A DNA stretch of 64,000 bases from Bartonella sp. DGB1 (GCF_041345015.1 NZ_CP166769.1:186001-250000), one strand, 5' to 3'. Positions 52,505-62,937 are shown, counted from the first letter of the stretch. Notes: generated by a model from the letters alone, not told the origin. A program made the numbers and translations.

Positions 52505-53437
52505 GTGGATGAGTTAGAAGATAAAAAGAATATAAATAATCAATCAGATGTTGTTACACGTTCAGGATTTGTAGCCTTGATAGGTGCACCAAATGCTGGT
52601 AAATCTACTTTGATTAACCAGCTAGTAGGTGAAAAAATCTCTATAGTTACTCATAAGGTGCAAACAACCAGGCGTCTTATTAGGGGCATAGTCCAATATC
52701 AGCAAAGCCAAATTATTTTAGTAGATACACCTGGAATTTTTAAACCAGGTAAAAATCTAGATAAAGCTATGGTTTCTACTGCTTGGCAAGGAGTAAAAGA
52801 TGCTGATATTATTTTATTATTAATTGATGCTGTTACAGGTATAACTTCTAATGTGGAAGAGCTTCTACAAGGAATTGTTAATAATAAAAAAAGAAAATTA
52901 TTAGTATTAAACAAAGTTGATAAAATAGATCGTAAAAAATTATTAGCTTTAACTAATGAGTTAAATCAAAAAGTAAATTTTCAAGATACTTTTATGATAT
53001 CTGCTTTGACTAGCGAAGGTTGTGAAGATTTAATTAAATATCTAGCTGAGCATTTACCTTTAGGTCCGTTTTATTATCCAGAAGATCAAATATCTGATTT
53101 ACCTTTGCGCTATTTGGCAGCTGAAATAACTCGAGAAAAATTATTGTTGCGACTTCATGAAGAAATACCTTACGCAGCTACTGTGGAAACTGAAATATGG
53201 GAAGAAAAAAAGGATGGTTCAGTTAAGGTGCAACAAGTAATTTATGTGGAAAGACAAAATCAAAAAAGAATAATCTTAGGGCATAATGGTGAAACAATAA
53301 AAGCTATAGGTCAAGCGTCGCGTTTAGAATTATCTGAGTTTTTGAAGCAAAAAGTACATTTATTTTTATTTGTAAAAGTGCGTCCAAATTGGAGATCTGA
53401 TGCTGAAAGATATAAAGAAATGGGGCTAAATTTGTAA
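52505..53437 (+). CDS. era: GTPase Era
   Basis: A 310-residue GTPase for 16S rRNA maturation and 30S assembly. P-loop GAPNAGKSTLINQLVG, VQTTRR, DTPGIF, NKVD, then a C-terminal KH domain (about 225-300) with ILGHNGETIKAIGQASR. The start is GTG at 52505. It is 12 bases downstream of rnc and 12 upstream of recO. Confidence 0.96.
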   Translation: MDELEDKKNINNQSDVVTRSGFVALIGAPNAGKSTLINQLVGEKISIVTHKVQTTRRLIRGIVQYQQSQIILVDTPGIFKPGKNLDKAMVSTAWQGVKDADIILLLIDAVTGITSNVEELLQGIVNNKKRKLLVLNKVDKIDRKKLLALTNELNQKVNFQDTFMISALTSEGCEDLIKYLAEHLPLGPFYYPEDQISDLPLRYLAAEITREKLLLRLHEEIPYAATVETEIWEEKKDGSVKVQQVIYVERQNQKRIILGHNGETIKAIGQASRLELSEFLKQKVHLFLFVKVRPNWRSDAERYKEMGLNL

Positions 53438-53449
53438 GGGTTATTAAGT

Positions 53450-54172
53450 ATGATTTGGCAAGATGAAGCTATAATTGTAGGAAAAAAGCTTATAGGGGAA
53501 AATCATATCTTATTAGAAGTGCTGACAAAGAATAATGGATTTTATAAAGGAATAGTATTTGGTGGAACTTCTAAGAAGAAACAACCGTTATTGCAATTGG
53601 GTAATTATGTTTCGTTAGATTATAAATGTCGAACAGAAGAACAACTAGGAAGTTTTACGGTAGAGCCAATTACTTATTTTTTTGGACAAATTATGTCTTC
53701 TGCTATTAATTTATATTACGTACAGTTGATAGCTATCTATTTACGTTGTTTGCCTGAGCGAGAAGCTTACCCGGTTATTTATTCATTATTTTTAACATCT
53801 TTTTCTTTTTTCGATAAGAAATATATATTAGGAGAATTTTTAGCTAGGTTAGAATTAAAATTATTAGAGGATTTGGGGTTTGGTTTACCTTTTTCAAAAT
53901 GTGCAGTAACTGGTAAGAAAGAGGGTTTAACTTATGTGTCACCTAAAACTGGTAATGCAGTTTGTCAAAATATCGGGGAGCCATGGAAAGATAAATTATT
54001 TTTTTTACCAGAATTTTTATTAAATATTAATTTACGCCCTAAGTCTAATATAGATATTTTAAATGCTTTAAAAATAACAGGATATTTTATAGATAAATAT
54101 GAATGGCAGAGACAGAAAAAACAACCACCAGATATTAGAGAAAAAATCGTTAAAATCTTAGCCACAAATTAG
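53450..54172 (+). CDS. recO: DNA repair protein RecO
   Basis: A 240-residue protein. The N-terminal OB-fold part begins WQDEAIIVGKKLIGENHILL and has YKGIVFGGTSKKKQPLLQLG; the C-terminal part has KLLEDLGFGLPFSKCAVTGK. Only some Cys of the usual zinc motif are seen. It loads RecA with RecR in recombinational repair. It closes the acpS-lepB-rnc-era-recO cluster. Length is normal. Confidence 0.92.
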   Translation: MIWQDEAIIVGKKLIGENHILLEVLTKNNGFYKGIVFGGTSKKKQPLLQLGNYVSLDYKCRTEEQLGSFTVEPITYFFGQIMSSAINLYYVQLIAIYLRCLPEREAYPVIYSLFLTSFSFFDKKYILGEFLARLELKLLEDLGFGLPFSKCAVTGKKEGLTYVSPKTGNAVCQNIGEPWKDKLFFLPEFLLNINLRPKSNIDILNALKITGYFIDKYEWQRQKKQPPDIREKIVKILATN

Positions 54173-54208
54173 CAAGGACATTGACATAAATTTGACTATG
54201 GAGAAATT

Positions 54209-55624
54209 ATGGCAGAAATTGAACAAATGAAAAAGACTTTTTCTAGACGTCGTAATTTAACGAGTGGACCTATTGTAAAGACGCTTATTTTATCATCTTT
54301 ACCTACCGTGTTTGGAAATATGTTACAATCATTTAACGGTTCTATTAATGCTATGTGGATCGGACAATATCTGACTGAAAAAGGTTTAGTTGCTTCAGCT
54401 AATACTAACATAGTTTTCTTTATGGTTTTATCATTAGTATTTGGTTTTGGAATAGCTGCTACCGTATTAGTTGCACAATCTTTAGGTAAAAAGGATGAAG
54501 ATGGAGCCCGGCAGGCTTTTGGGTCTGCTCTAGGGTTTTGCGTGGTTTTATCTGTAATTATTGTAATATTAGGAGAGATATTTTTAGATAATATTTTTCA
54601 TGTGTTAGCCACACCAGTAGATGTGTTGCCTATGGCTAAAACTTATGCGCATATTATGCTTTGGGCTTTGCCTGCAAGTATAATTACTATAATGATATCT
54701 ATGGGGCTAAGAGGAGGGGGTGACTTTGTTACACCTTTTTACTTTATGGCTTTTAGTTGTTTAATAGATGCAATTTTAAATCCATTATTAATAGCAGGAT
54801 TATGGGGATTTCCGCAGTTAGGAATAGCTGGATCAGGTTTATCTACGGTAATCGCGTCTTATAGTAGTTTAATGCTTATGCTGTTTTATATTTCAAGACA
54901 AAAATCTTATTTAAGTTTTGATTGGGAGCATTTACATTATCTGTTGCCTAGAAAAGAAGTATTAATGTTTTTACTCACGCGCGGGATACCTATGGGCGCT
55001 CAGTTGATTTTAATGTCGGCTTCTGCTTTAATTATGGTTGCTTTAGTGAATGCTGAAGGGGTGATAGCTAGTGGAGCATATAGTGCTACTCAACAATTAT
55101 GGTCTTATTTGCAAATGCCTGCAATAGGCGTAGGTGCCGCTGTTAGTGCTATGGTTGCGCAAAATATTGGAGCTGGAGCATGGGACAGAGTTAATAAAAT
55201 TACTTACTCTGGAATAGCTTTATCTTTATTTGTCACTACTGTATTTTTATCATTATTGCTTATTTTTAATGATAAAATTTTATCATTATTTTTAGGAGGA
55301 ATAAAAACTTTACAAGCTAATCCTGCAATAGCTATGGGGCAACATATTCAATTATGGGCTTCTTGGAGTTTTTTATTTTTTGGTGCTGCTTTAGTGTTTT
55401 TTGCGGCTATGAGAGCTAATGGTTATGTAATAGGACCTTTATTGATTTTATTTTTATCCTTTTTTCCAGTGAGGTTAACATTTTATTACATTAGTTACCC
55501 TTATTTAAAAGCTGATGCTATATGGTTAAGTTTTCCGGTTAGTTCATTTATATTAATGGTATTAGCTTATATATTATATAAATCAGGTGGTTGGCGTAAA
55601 AAATTGAAAATTGGTAAACATTAG
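54209..55624 (+). CDS. MATE family multidrug/toxin efflux transporter
   Basis: A 471-residue protein with about 12 membrane segments in two MatE halves. First half: RNLTSGPIVKTLILSSLPTV and FGNMLQSFNGSINAMWIG, then ATVLVAQSLGKKDEDGARQA. Second half: RGIPMGAQLILMSASALIMV and VGAAVSAMVAQNIGAGAWDR. It is a Na+ or H+ driven exporter; substrate unknown. A GGAGAAATT ribosome site precedes ATG. It is intact, unlike the MATE gene at 61603. It overlaps the converging MFS gene by 4 bases. Confidence 0.92.
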   Translation: MAEIEQMKKTFSRRRNLTSGPIVKTLILSSLPTVFGNMLQSFNGSINAMWIGQYLTEKGLVASANTNIVFFMVLSLVFGFGIAATVLVAQSLGKKDEDGARQAFGSALGFCVVLSVIIVILGEIFLDNIFHVLATPVDVLPMAKTYAHIMLWALPASIITIMISMGLRGGGDFVTPFYFMAFSCLIDAILNPLLIAGLWGFPQLGIAGSGLSTVIASYSSLMLMLFYISRQKSYLSFDWEHLHYLLPRKEVLMFLLTRGIPMGAQLILMSASALIMVALVNAEGVIASGAYSATQQLWSYLQMPAIGVGAAVSAMVAQNIGAGAWDRVNKITYSGIALSLFVTTVFLSLLLIFNDKILSLFLGGIKTLQANPAIAMGQHIQLWASWSFLFFGAALVFFAAMRANGYVIGPLLILFLSFFPVRLTFYYISYPYLKADAIWLSFPVSSFILMVLAYILYKSGGWRKKLKIGKH

Positions 55625-56808
55625 TTATCTAAAGCTTTTTTTAATTTATTTGAAGTTAAAAAAAGTAATAACAATGCTGCTGCTGATGCAATAATGGCAA
55701 TTAAAAATCCATATTGCGCGCCCATAAGATCAATTAAACGACCTGAAGTAATCGAACCTAGAGCTACTCCAATACCAATACCAGATCCTTCATAGGCAAT
55801 TCCTTCAGTTAATTGAGCTGGTGGAGATATTTTTTCAACTACAGAAAAACAACAAATAAGTAAAGGCGCACATGCAAAGCCAGCTAAAAATAAAGCAAGA
55901 ATTAATTGCCATAAACTATTAACAAATAGCGGTGGTATAGCTAGTAATAAAACTGCTATCGTGAATAACATAAGCTGTTCATTTAAAGGTTTTTTCCATT
56001 TTACCATACCAAATAATAAACCAGAAATAAGTGAAGCCACCGCATAAGCTACTAAAGCATAGCTAGCTTTAGCTGGATCTCCTATTTTATTTGCAAAAGC
56101 TACAGATACTAATTCGCATGAACTAATAATTGTCCCTACCGCTACGGTTATTAAAAATATAATTTGTATAGATGGCATATATATTAAAGGCTTAGGACTA
56201 ATTTTTAAAGTATTTTTTATTTTGGGTTCGCTATTGGTTTGTAAACAAAACCATAAACCTCCAGTAGAAAGAAAAAATAGAGCGGCTAATAATCCAGCGC
56301 TAGAAAACATATTAACACTTAGATAAACAGCTAGAGCCGGTCCTATAATAAATACTATTTCATCTATTACTGCTTCAAATGAAAAAGCCGTATGTAGTTG
56401 TTTTTTTCCACGAAATATTTCTGACCATCTAGTTCTAACAAAAGCACCATAATTTGGTTTAAAACCCATTATAAAAACTAGAATAAATAAGATAAATAAT
56501 GGACCATTTAAATATAGATTAAATAAAAATAATAATGATGCTAGTAAAGAACTTGTACCAAAAATTATTCCTACTCTACCTTGTCCATATATATCTGAAA
56601 AACGAGCAATAACGGGTGAAGAAAGAGCTAATGTAAAAGCAAATATACCAGCTATAATTCCAGGGATAGTATAATTACCTAGTTCTCTTTCTAGCATAGT
56701 GATGATAGATAATGTCATCATAGACGATGGCAATCTAGCTATTAGTCCTGCCATGGAAAAAGAAAAAGAGCCTTTTGAGGTGAAGATATTACGATATGTA
56801 GTAAACAT
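55621..56808 (-). CDS. MFS transporter
   Basis: A 395-residue, 12-helix protein with helix 2-3 loop ARFSDIYGQGRVGIIFG and helix 4-5 features FKPNYGAFVRTRWSEIFRGK and FSFEAVIDEIVFIIGPALAV. It resembles sugar/drug MFS exporters of the MFS_1 type; the substrate is not evident. It has no lesion. The C-terminal end overlaps the MATE gene by 4 bases. tRNA-Arg lies 97 bases beyond its start on the same strand. Confidence 0.88.
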   Translation of the reverse strand: MFTTYRNIFTSKGSFSFSMAGLIARLPSSMMTLSIITMLERELGNYTIPGIIAGIFAFTLALSSPVIARFSDIYGQGRVGIIFGTSSLLASLLFLFNLYLNGPLFILFILVFIMGFKPNYGAFVRTRWSEIFRGKKQLHTAFSFEAVIDEIVFIIGPALAVYLSVNMFSSAGLLAALFFLSTGGLWFCLQTNSEPKIKNTLKISPKPLIYMPSIQIIFLITVAVGTIISSCELVSVAFANKIGDPAKASYALVAYAVASLISGLLFGMVKWKKPLNEQLMLFTIAVLLLAIPPLFVNSLWQLILALFLAGFACAPLLICCFSVVEKISPPAQLTEGIAYEGSGIGIGVALGSITSGRLIDLMGAQYGFLIAIIASAAALLLLFLTSNKLKKALDN

Positions 56809-56904
56809 TCACATAGCCTTTTTCAGTAACGGAACGAATTTATTCATTATTTAAAATTATAGTTATAACTAATAATATAAATTAAATGAATTTATATAAG
56901 AAAA

Positions 56905-56981
56905 TGGCGCGCCCGAAAGGATTCGAACCTCTGACCCCCAGATTCGTAGTCTGGTGCTCTATCCAGCTGAGCTACGGGCGC
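56905..56981 (-). tRNA. tRNA-Arg (ACG)
   Basis: A 77-base cloverleaf on the minus strand. Acceptor GCGCCCG/CGGGCGC, D-loop AGCTCAGCTGGATAGAGC, anticodon loop CTACGAA (ACG, presumably read as ICG), T-loop GGTTCGAATCC, encoded CCA. Confidence 0.96.
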
Positions 56982-57128
56982 TAACACTACTCTTGTTAAA
57001 GGTTTTTTTATACTTTTGCAAGATTATTGTAAAATATTCATCATTTTTCCCACAAATATTAATTTTATTAATTGTGACTTAATGGCTATATTATACAAAG
57101 ATCAATATTTCCAAGGTCTTTTATAAGC

Positions 57129-57224
57129 TTAATCAAATATAAAACCCGTTATCCAGTAGGTTATAAAAAATGATATTATAAAAACCCCTATAGCTAGGGG
57201 GATAATACGACGATATTTAGTCAA
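57129..57224 (-). CDS. Possible 31-residue single-pass membrane protein
   Basis: The minus strand reads MTKYRRIIPLAIGVF followed by IISFFITYWITGFIFD from a TTG start, with TAGGAGA 8-9 bases upstream as a good ribosome site. The plan (basic N-terminus, one helix) fits a small membrane protein or respiratory-complex accessory peptide, but no family is recognised. The CCCCTA/TAGGGG pair inside may be a hairpin instead. Confidence 0.35.
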   Translation of the reverse strand: MTKYRRIIPLAIGVFIISFFITYWITGFIFD

Positions 57225-57714
57225 AGTAGATGTCTCCTATATTGTACTATTCAAACCAAAGCACTACACTGGCAAAGACTTTACATACTAATAGAGTGCA
57301 GCGGATAGTAATTGCTTGCAACATATATTCTACCATGACTATAGATAATTTTAAATATTTTTCATTAATATTCTGATTTGAAAAATATATTTACACTAAT
57401 AATTAAATCTATTGTTAGTAAATAGTATAAATATTAAAAGTATATTTTTTTATGTTATAAAAACAATTAATGAATATCAAAATTTATTTTGTTCTACAAT
57501 ATAGTTAATATGATCATCACCTTAGCTTATGTTGTTGCTATTCTTTATTACAGTTATAATTATATTTTTTAGTTATCATTTATTCATATCTAGGAGTTAT
57601 ATTTACTATACCAACCTAACAAACTAACGAAATAAGCAAGATAAGAAACATTAACATCGATTGTAATAAGTCAAACGGTCGAGAATGACATTAATAAAAT
57701 CTAATTTAATATTC
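57225..57714. other. Non-coding region
   Basis: AT-rich sequence with stops in every frame. I see no gene, tRNA or strong hairpin. Confidence 0.5.
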
Positions 57715-57990
57715 GTAACGCTTGGCGTAAGTGGGGACGGTAATGACTAAACTTGATAATTGTATTTATTTGCTGTAATTTATTTAGAATATAAAGATTA
57801 GATGTTATCAATATATAATTAGATACTTAATTATTAAGTCGTAATGAAATTGACGCTAAAGTTTGTAAGTGGTGATGGTAAAATAACAGAGAAAAATAAA
57901 AGAGTATTTTTGACAGTACAAGAGAAGTCAATACCACGAGAATTAGCTATTATTTACGCTACTTTTAAAATTTTGTCACGTGGAATAAAA
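57715..57990 (+). repeat. Decayed gene remnant, second copy of the segment at about 1160-1470
   Basis: The plus strand aligns with the minus strand of 1160-1470: GCGTAAGTGGGGACGGTAAT, GACGCTAAAGTTTGTAAGTG, GAGAATTAGCTATTATTTAC and TTTAAAATTTTGTCACGTG. Between stops the peptide RELAIIYATFKILSRGIKVQ appears. This copy keeps some blocks better than the other. The family is not recognised. Further decayed sequence to 58460 includes VAVTSIVALGVTLIKIARAI at about 58068-58128. Confidence 0.55.
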
Positions 57991-58462
57991 GTTCAATCGT
58001 AGTGTTGTAATGTGTAGATTGTTATAGATGTGAACAAGACAAATAAACAAAATGAATAGGTAAATTAGTTGCCGTTACTTCTATTGTTGCTCTAGGTGTA
58101 ACATTAATTAAAATAGCTAGAGCAATTCCGCCATAATCAGAGAATGTTAACATATTATGTTATGTTGTTAATATTTTAATTTTGCTGTTTGGTTAGGTTA
58201 ACAGTTTTCGTTATTAGAAGAGGTAAATTTTAGTCAGGTATATTTTAAAAAACTTTTGATAGAATTTTTTATGGTGTTATACTAATTTTAATAAATAACA
58301 TCGGGCGAAGTTCTATGTAATGTATATTGAAACTTCAAAGAAAACAATTTATCAATATTTCATCGGACTTAATATAATTTTCTCAAGAACCCTTGTTGTA
58401 CGGTTTCGTCGCTAATGAAATGTTTTCTAAGTAGGGATTTTGTTAAAAAATATAGGTAAATA

Positions 58463-59682
58463 ATGGAAAAAGATCAAAATCCTTTTAGAGTGAAAGCATA
58501 TGCTCACCTGCTTTCGCTAAATATTTTATCGTTTGCGATAGCAATTACAGATTTCACATTAATATTGTCTATTCTGACGTATACTTTTGAAGTTAGTGCA
58601 ATGGAAATTGGTTATGCTACTGCATTGTATGGCTTGCCAGGAGTAATTTTTGGGGTATTTATAGGTCGCTTTTCAGATTCCCGGGATCCATTTATTATCT
58701 TATATGCTTCAGTTTTTCTTAAACTAATAGTTGCTATAAGTCTTATGTTCGCTCCGAATGTATATTTTTTCATATTTATGGTATTCATTAAGGGGATCGC
58801 AAATACATTAGGGGTAGCACCAGGGCAATTTTTATTACGGGCAATCTTAAATGATAAGCAGTTAGTTGCAAACAACAGCTTTATGACGGTTGCATTCCAA
58901 TTAACAAAGATTTTGGCTCCTTTAGTCACAGCTGCTATTATTTTATCAATGGGTATGAATTCGTTTCTTATATCAGTTTTACTATGCTTACTTAGTCTAC
59001 CTCAAATATATTTTATTAAATTTTATCATAGACATATAGCAAAAATGAGGTCATCAAAAGCAAAGGCTAGTATCTTTGCACTATATTCTCTTTTACAACA
59101 AAAAAAAAACTATTTAAGTTTCTTTTTCTTACATCAGTGGTACAGACACTCGTATTATCTCTTTACGATTCTTTGTTTCCTCTTTTTTTAAGATCTGAAA
59201 GTTTCGCCGCTTCTGTATTTGGTATGGTCATAAGTTGTACTGCTATCGGAGGTATGGTTGCGGGTATAATTTTTCCAAAATTTTTTAAGCGTAAATATGC
59301 TCTTCATCTAACTTCATTTTCTTTATTTGGTTTTAGCTTGACTATTTTGATACCAGGAGTTTTAGCAATTAATGGATTTTCATTCCAAGTTTACTTTCTA
59401 TGTTTATTGTGGGGACTTAACGGTTTTTTTTATACAGTTACTACGCTAGTATTTGGTACAACTGTGCAGATAGAATCTCCTATCGAGAGCATTGGAACTA
59501 TTACTTCCAGTATAAGCAGTATGCAAATGGCACTATTGGTATCCGGTCCTATAATGGGTGCTATGTTATCAGAACTTACATCTATTAGTTTTGTGTTTAT
59601 ATTAAGTGGTCTTATTGGTTTGGTGTTTTCGGTATATTCAGCGGTACTAACTTTTCAGCATAGAATAAATGGAGTTTCTTAG
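58463..59682 (+). pseudogene. MFS transporter frameshifted at an A10 tract
   Basis: Two adjoining frames make one MFS protein of about 405 residues. The first (58463-59191) carries helices 1-6 with the loop GRFSDSRDPFIILYASVFLK and ends in garbage after SLLQQKKNYL. The second frame resumes as FLFLTSVVQTLVLSLYDSLF and runs to 59682. The switch is at ten A (59100-59109): with eleven A the frames join as LLQQKKKLFKFLFLTSVV. No other lesion is visible. It has a GTAAATA leader and no obvious ribosome site. Confidence 0.75.
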
Positions 59683-59775
59683 AACGTAGGATTATAAAAG
59701 TTAGTAACAAGGCTTTCTAGACATTTGAAGACAAACTTCCTTTTATTTAGTTTAATTTTTGAAAGCGAATAGATA

Positions 59776-60095
59776 ATGAAAAATATAATATTTTTTTAAT
59801 GATTCTATGTGCGTCTTTAGCCTTATCTTTAAATATATAGGCGCAAAATATTGAGTACAACAATGCTTAAAATCATAGTTAGCAGAAAGTTATAGATGAC
59901 GCTTTTGAAGGCTTAATAAAAGGCGCAATGCTCAGAGATATTTACAGGTGCTTTCATTGTAATCGTGATCGGGGTCTTTTTTACTGGTGGATTATGGCAT
60001 TAGCAATTGGAGTGATCACTGGCACAAATATAATGCGTTTTCTTTGGAATCTTCTTATAGGATTAATTATCGAACGAGTTAGTGGAATAGTATAG
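59776..60095 (+). pseudogene. Decayed small membrane protein, possibly a VirB2/TrbC-type pilin
   Basis: Pieces read KNIIFF..ILCASLALSLNI (a broken signal-like start), KVIDDAFEGLIKGAM, IFTGAFIVIVIGVFFTGGLW and ALAIGVITGTNIMRFLWNLL, then IGLIIERVSGIV. A signal peptide, then two hydrophobic helices with a short turn and a C-terminus near the second helix, is the plan of VirB2/TrbC pilins of type IV secretion. At least three stops or shifts break it. The match is by plan only. Confidence 0.3.
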
Positions 60096-60535
60096 AATGG
60101 TGATAGCTTAACACTAACAGTTATCGTGTTTATCATCTTAAATCTTACGCTATGGAAAAAAGTAAGTGTAAAAATTGTTTAAAATTATTATTTTTTAACT
60201 ATACCAAAAGAAAATTTTTAAAATAGTACATATATAATTCTTAGTTACTAGAGTTTTTATTAAATTAACAACTTTTGTGTTGTTTATCTCTTTTTATGAC
60301 ATGGTTCTACTGAGGAAGGCAGCCCAGCTCAGGTTAATAGAATTGGACATATACTTTTTGTTTTAGAGCAAGCTAACTTTTTTCAAAATGTGAATTTTGT
60401 TGGTTTTGGTTCACATTCTTTAGTAGGAAACTTAAAAATTATTATGTTGTTCGGGGGAGCTAAAATTGGTAACTTTAAATTTATAGGACAGACATTGAAC
60501 TAGTTGAGTATTATTAATTATAAGGAGTTAATAAT
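60096..60535. other. Decayed region upstream of the higA remnant
   Basis: No gene. A readable piece at about 60330-60500 (VNRIGHILFVLEQANFFQNV, NFVGFGSHSLVGNLKIIML, KIGNFKFIGQTLN) has no start. I looked for a HigB toxin here and did not see one. Confidence 0.4.
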
Positions 60536-60781
60536 ATGGTATATAAACCACCGCAACCAGGAAAATCGCTTAAATATGATGTTATAGAAGCTTTATGACT
60601 AACAATAACTGGTGTAGCCAATTATTTAAAATAAACAAGAGTAACATCATCACGTATTTTTAATGGACATGCTAATATAACTCCTAACTTAGCAATATGT
60701 CTTGAAAAAGCAGGGATTAGTATATCTAGATATTGGTTAGCTATGCAATCAGCTTATGACTTATATGATGCAAAACTTTAA
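60536..60781 (+). pseudogene. higA: HigA-type addiction module antitoxin, two nonsense mutations
   Basis: From ATG 60536 with a good AAGGAGTTAATAAT ribosome site: VYKPPQPGKSLKYDVIEAL, TGA, LTITGVANYLK, TAA, TRVTSSRIFNGHANITPNLA and ICLEKAGISISRYWLAMQSA, ending YDLYDAKL. This is the whole HigA/XRE fold (HPGE.L start, helix-turn-helix, LS.ILNG, W...Q..YDL end). Only the two stops disturb it. Confidence 0.8.
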
Positions 60782-61205
60782 ATTAATATTTCTCTTTTTT
60801 AACACGTGAAATAAAACAGCTATTTAATAGAATATATTGTAATAGTGTATTGAATATTTTTAAAATGGTAAGTTGATGTGAGATGATTATAGTTAGGTTA
60901 AAAGTAGCTCTATAATTTTTTTTTAGAATTACAAGAGCATTAAACTTATTTTTAATTAAAATAAACATATTTTTAGCAATCAAATTTTATTTTTTGGTGA
61001 AAAAAAGATAATAAAAAAGATTAAAAAGCGTTCAGCAAGCTTTTAAATTAATTTTAAGCTGTGTTTAATATTTAAATTTCTAAGAATAATTAAAATATTA
61101 AACTATTAGGGTTAAATTTATAATTATAAGCTAAGTGTGACATATATTATTAAAATAATTATTTAATAATATATCAATAATGTTTTATTAAAATTATTTG
61201 TTAGT
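60782..61205. other. Non-coding region
   Basis: Extremely AT-rich sequence without a gene. I see only short direct and inverted AT motifs such as TTATTTAATAATATATC. Confidence 0.5.
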
Positions 61206-61452
61206 TAAACTGGTTTATTAGGGTATTTAAGTGGTTTTTTGTTGCCAAAGATTGGTTTCCTAGGGGGTATCAACTCTTGTGTCATGAAATTTTTCAAAAA
61301 CGGTGGTGGAAAATATTGAAAATGGAGATACCAGACGAACTAAGTCATGCTCTCGACGTTTTATCAACAACTGTAGTTGTTTGGGGACATAATGTCGTAC
61401 AAAAAATGCGTGTGCTGAAGTGGACGGCTAGCGGAGCATTGCGCTTTTTTTA
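61206..61452 (+). other. Open reading stretch without a clear start, GC-richer, unknown
   Basis: About 80 codons are free of stops in one plus-strand frame: FVAKDWFPRGYQLLCHEIFQ, KRWWKILKMEIPDELSHALD, VLSTTVVVWGHNVVQKMRVL, ending KWTASGALRFF. The first start codon is a TTG at about 61275. Base use resembles the following MATE gene and not the sequence before it. It may be the 3' end of a gene that arrived with the MATE gene. I do not recognise it. Confidence 0.35.
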
Positions 61453-61602
61453 AGAATTGGGACTCGCCGCTTTGCGTAAAGAGTACTAATTATTCATTCT
61501 TTACTTAGGATTATAATGGCAGGCGCTGATGAAAAAAATTAATAAATTTTCTTTGAATGCTGATGACGTAACCGTCTTGTTACGCAAGAAGGATATCGCA
61601 TC

Positions 61603-62937
61603 ATGTTTGCTATGATGAAGAAATTGCTTGCACTTGGTATTCCTTTGGCTGTGGGGTTTGTTGCGCAAATGATGATTCCCTTCACCGATGCAGCTCTTGT
61701 GGCGCATTTGGGTGTTGTGGCTCTGAGCGGCACTATGTTAGCGCTCAGCCTGTTTTTAGTTTTGTTATGTTGCTGGGGCTTGGTATTATTACTGCCGTTG
61801 TACCAAAACTTGCAGAAAGCCATCAAAGGAAAGAGCCAGAGAATTTGAAAGCATGGTTTGATCAAGGCTTATGGCTTAGTGTGTTGATTGGTATGATCAG
61901 CATGGTGATTTTATTCAATACGGGGAATATTTTGCGTCTGTTTGGACAAGATGAGGAAATTGTTTATAGTGCGCAGGAGTATAATATGGGCGCTGCTATG
62001 GGGGTGGTGTTTTTCTATCTCTATGTAAATTGCCGTGGCTTAATGTCAGCAATTGGTAATCCAAAACCTTTAACTTGGGTTATGCTCGCGGCCATACCTT
62101 TGAATTTTCTTATTGCTTGGCCCCTTATTTTTGGTTTTAATTCCTTTTCCGGCTTGGGCGTTTTGGGTGCTGGAATTGCTAGTAGTATAATTCGTGTTTT
62201 GATTGTACTTGCTGCAGTAATGATTTTATCGCGTAGCTCTATTCTTCGCTCCTTGCGCTTTAATTATTGGTGGCCAAAGCTAGAGATAGCGCGTATAGTT
62301 AAATTACTGGTGATAGGCTTACCTATTGGTATACGTATTTTTATTGCGGAGGGGTTTCCTTCTTTTATAGCTTTTATGATTGCGGTTTATGGGGTAGAGG
62401 CTCTAGCAGCTCACAGCATTGGCATGCGTCTTGATATGTTGATTTCTGTCGTCGCTTTAGGGATATCTAGTGCCTCAACAACACTAGCCGCGTGGTATAG
62501 AGCTGATAATAATTCTGCGGCTTTGCAACAGCTGCGAAAAAGCGTTACCATATTTGCGCTTATCTATATTTTACTTTTATCGGGCGTGGTATATTTTTCT
62601 TATAATTTTCTTCTCACACGTATATTTGCTCTTTCAGACACTGCTGTTGTTGATTTTGCGTGGCATCTACTTCCGTTTGTTTTATTATCGATTGCATTTG
62701 GTATTTTAGGTACTATGCTTAATGGTATATTAGTGGGGTTGCTGGATACATTTTGGGCAACAATCGTGGTAACCGCTAGCTATTGGGGGATAGGTTTGGT
62801 GGGGGGGTGCACTACTAGCACAATTTTTTAACTATGGTTTTTTTGGCTATTGGCTTGGTATGATTAGTGCGAGTTTAATTGTTTCAATTTTTAATTATAT
62901 GCGTGTGGGCGCTTTGATAAAACGTGACGTGTGTTAG
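61603..62937 (+). pseudogene. MATE efflux transporter broken by two frameshifts
   Basis: Three frames make one MATE protein of about 445 residues. Frame 1 (61603 to about 61760) reads KKLLALGIPLAVGFVAQMMI and PFTDAALVAHLGVVALSGTM. Frame 2 (to about 62800) reads LLGLGIITAVVPKLAESHQR and on through the second half (LLVIGLPIGIRIFIAEGFPS). Frame 3 ends ALLAQFFNYGFFGYWLGMIS to the TAG at 62935. The first shift is near 61757-61766; the second is at the G7 run 62801-62807, where six G restore LVGGALLAQFF. Codon use is clearly GC-richer than in neighbouring genes, suggesting later arrival. Confidence 0.8.
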
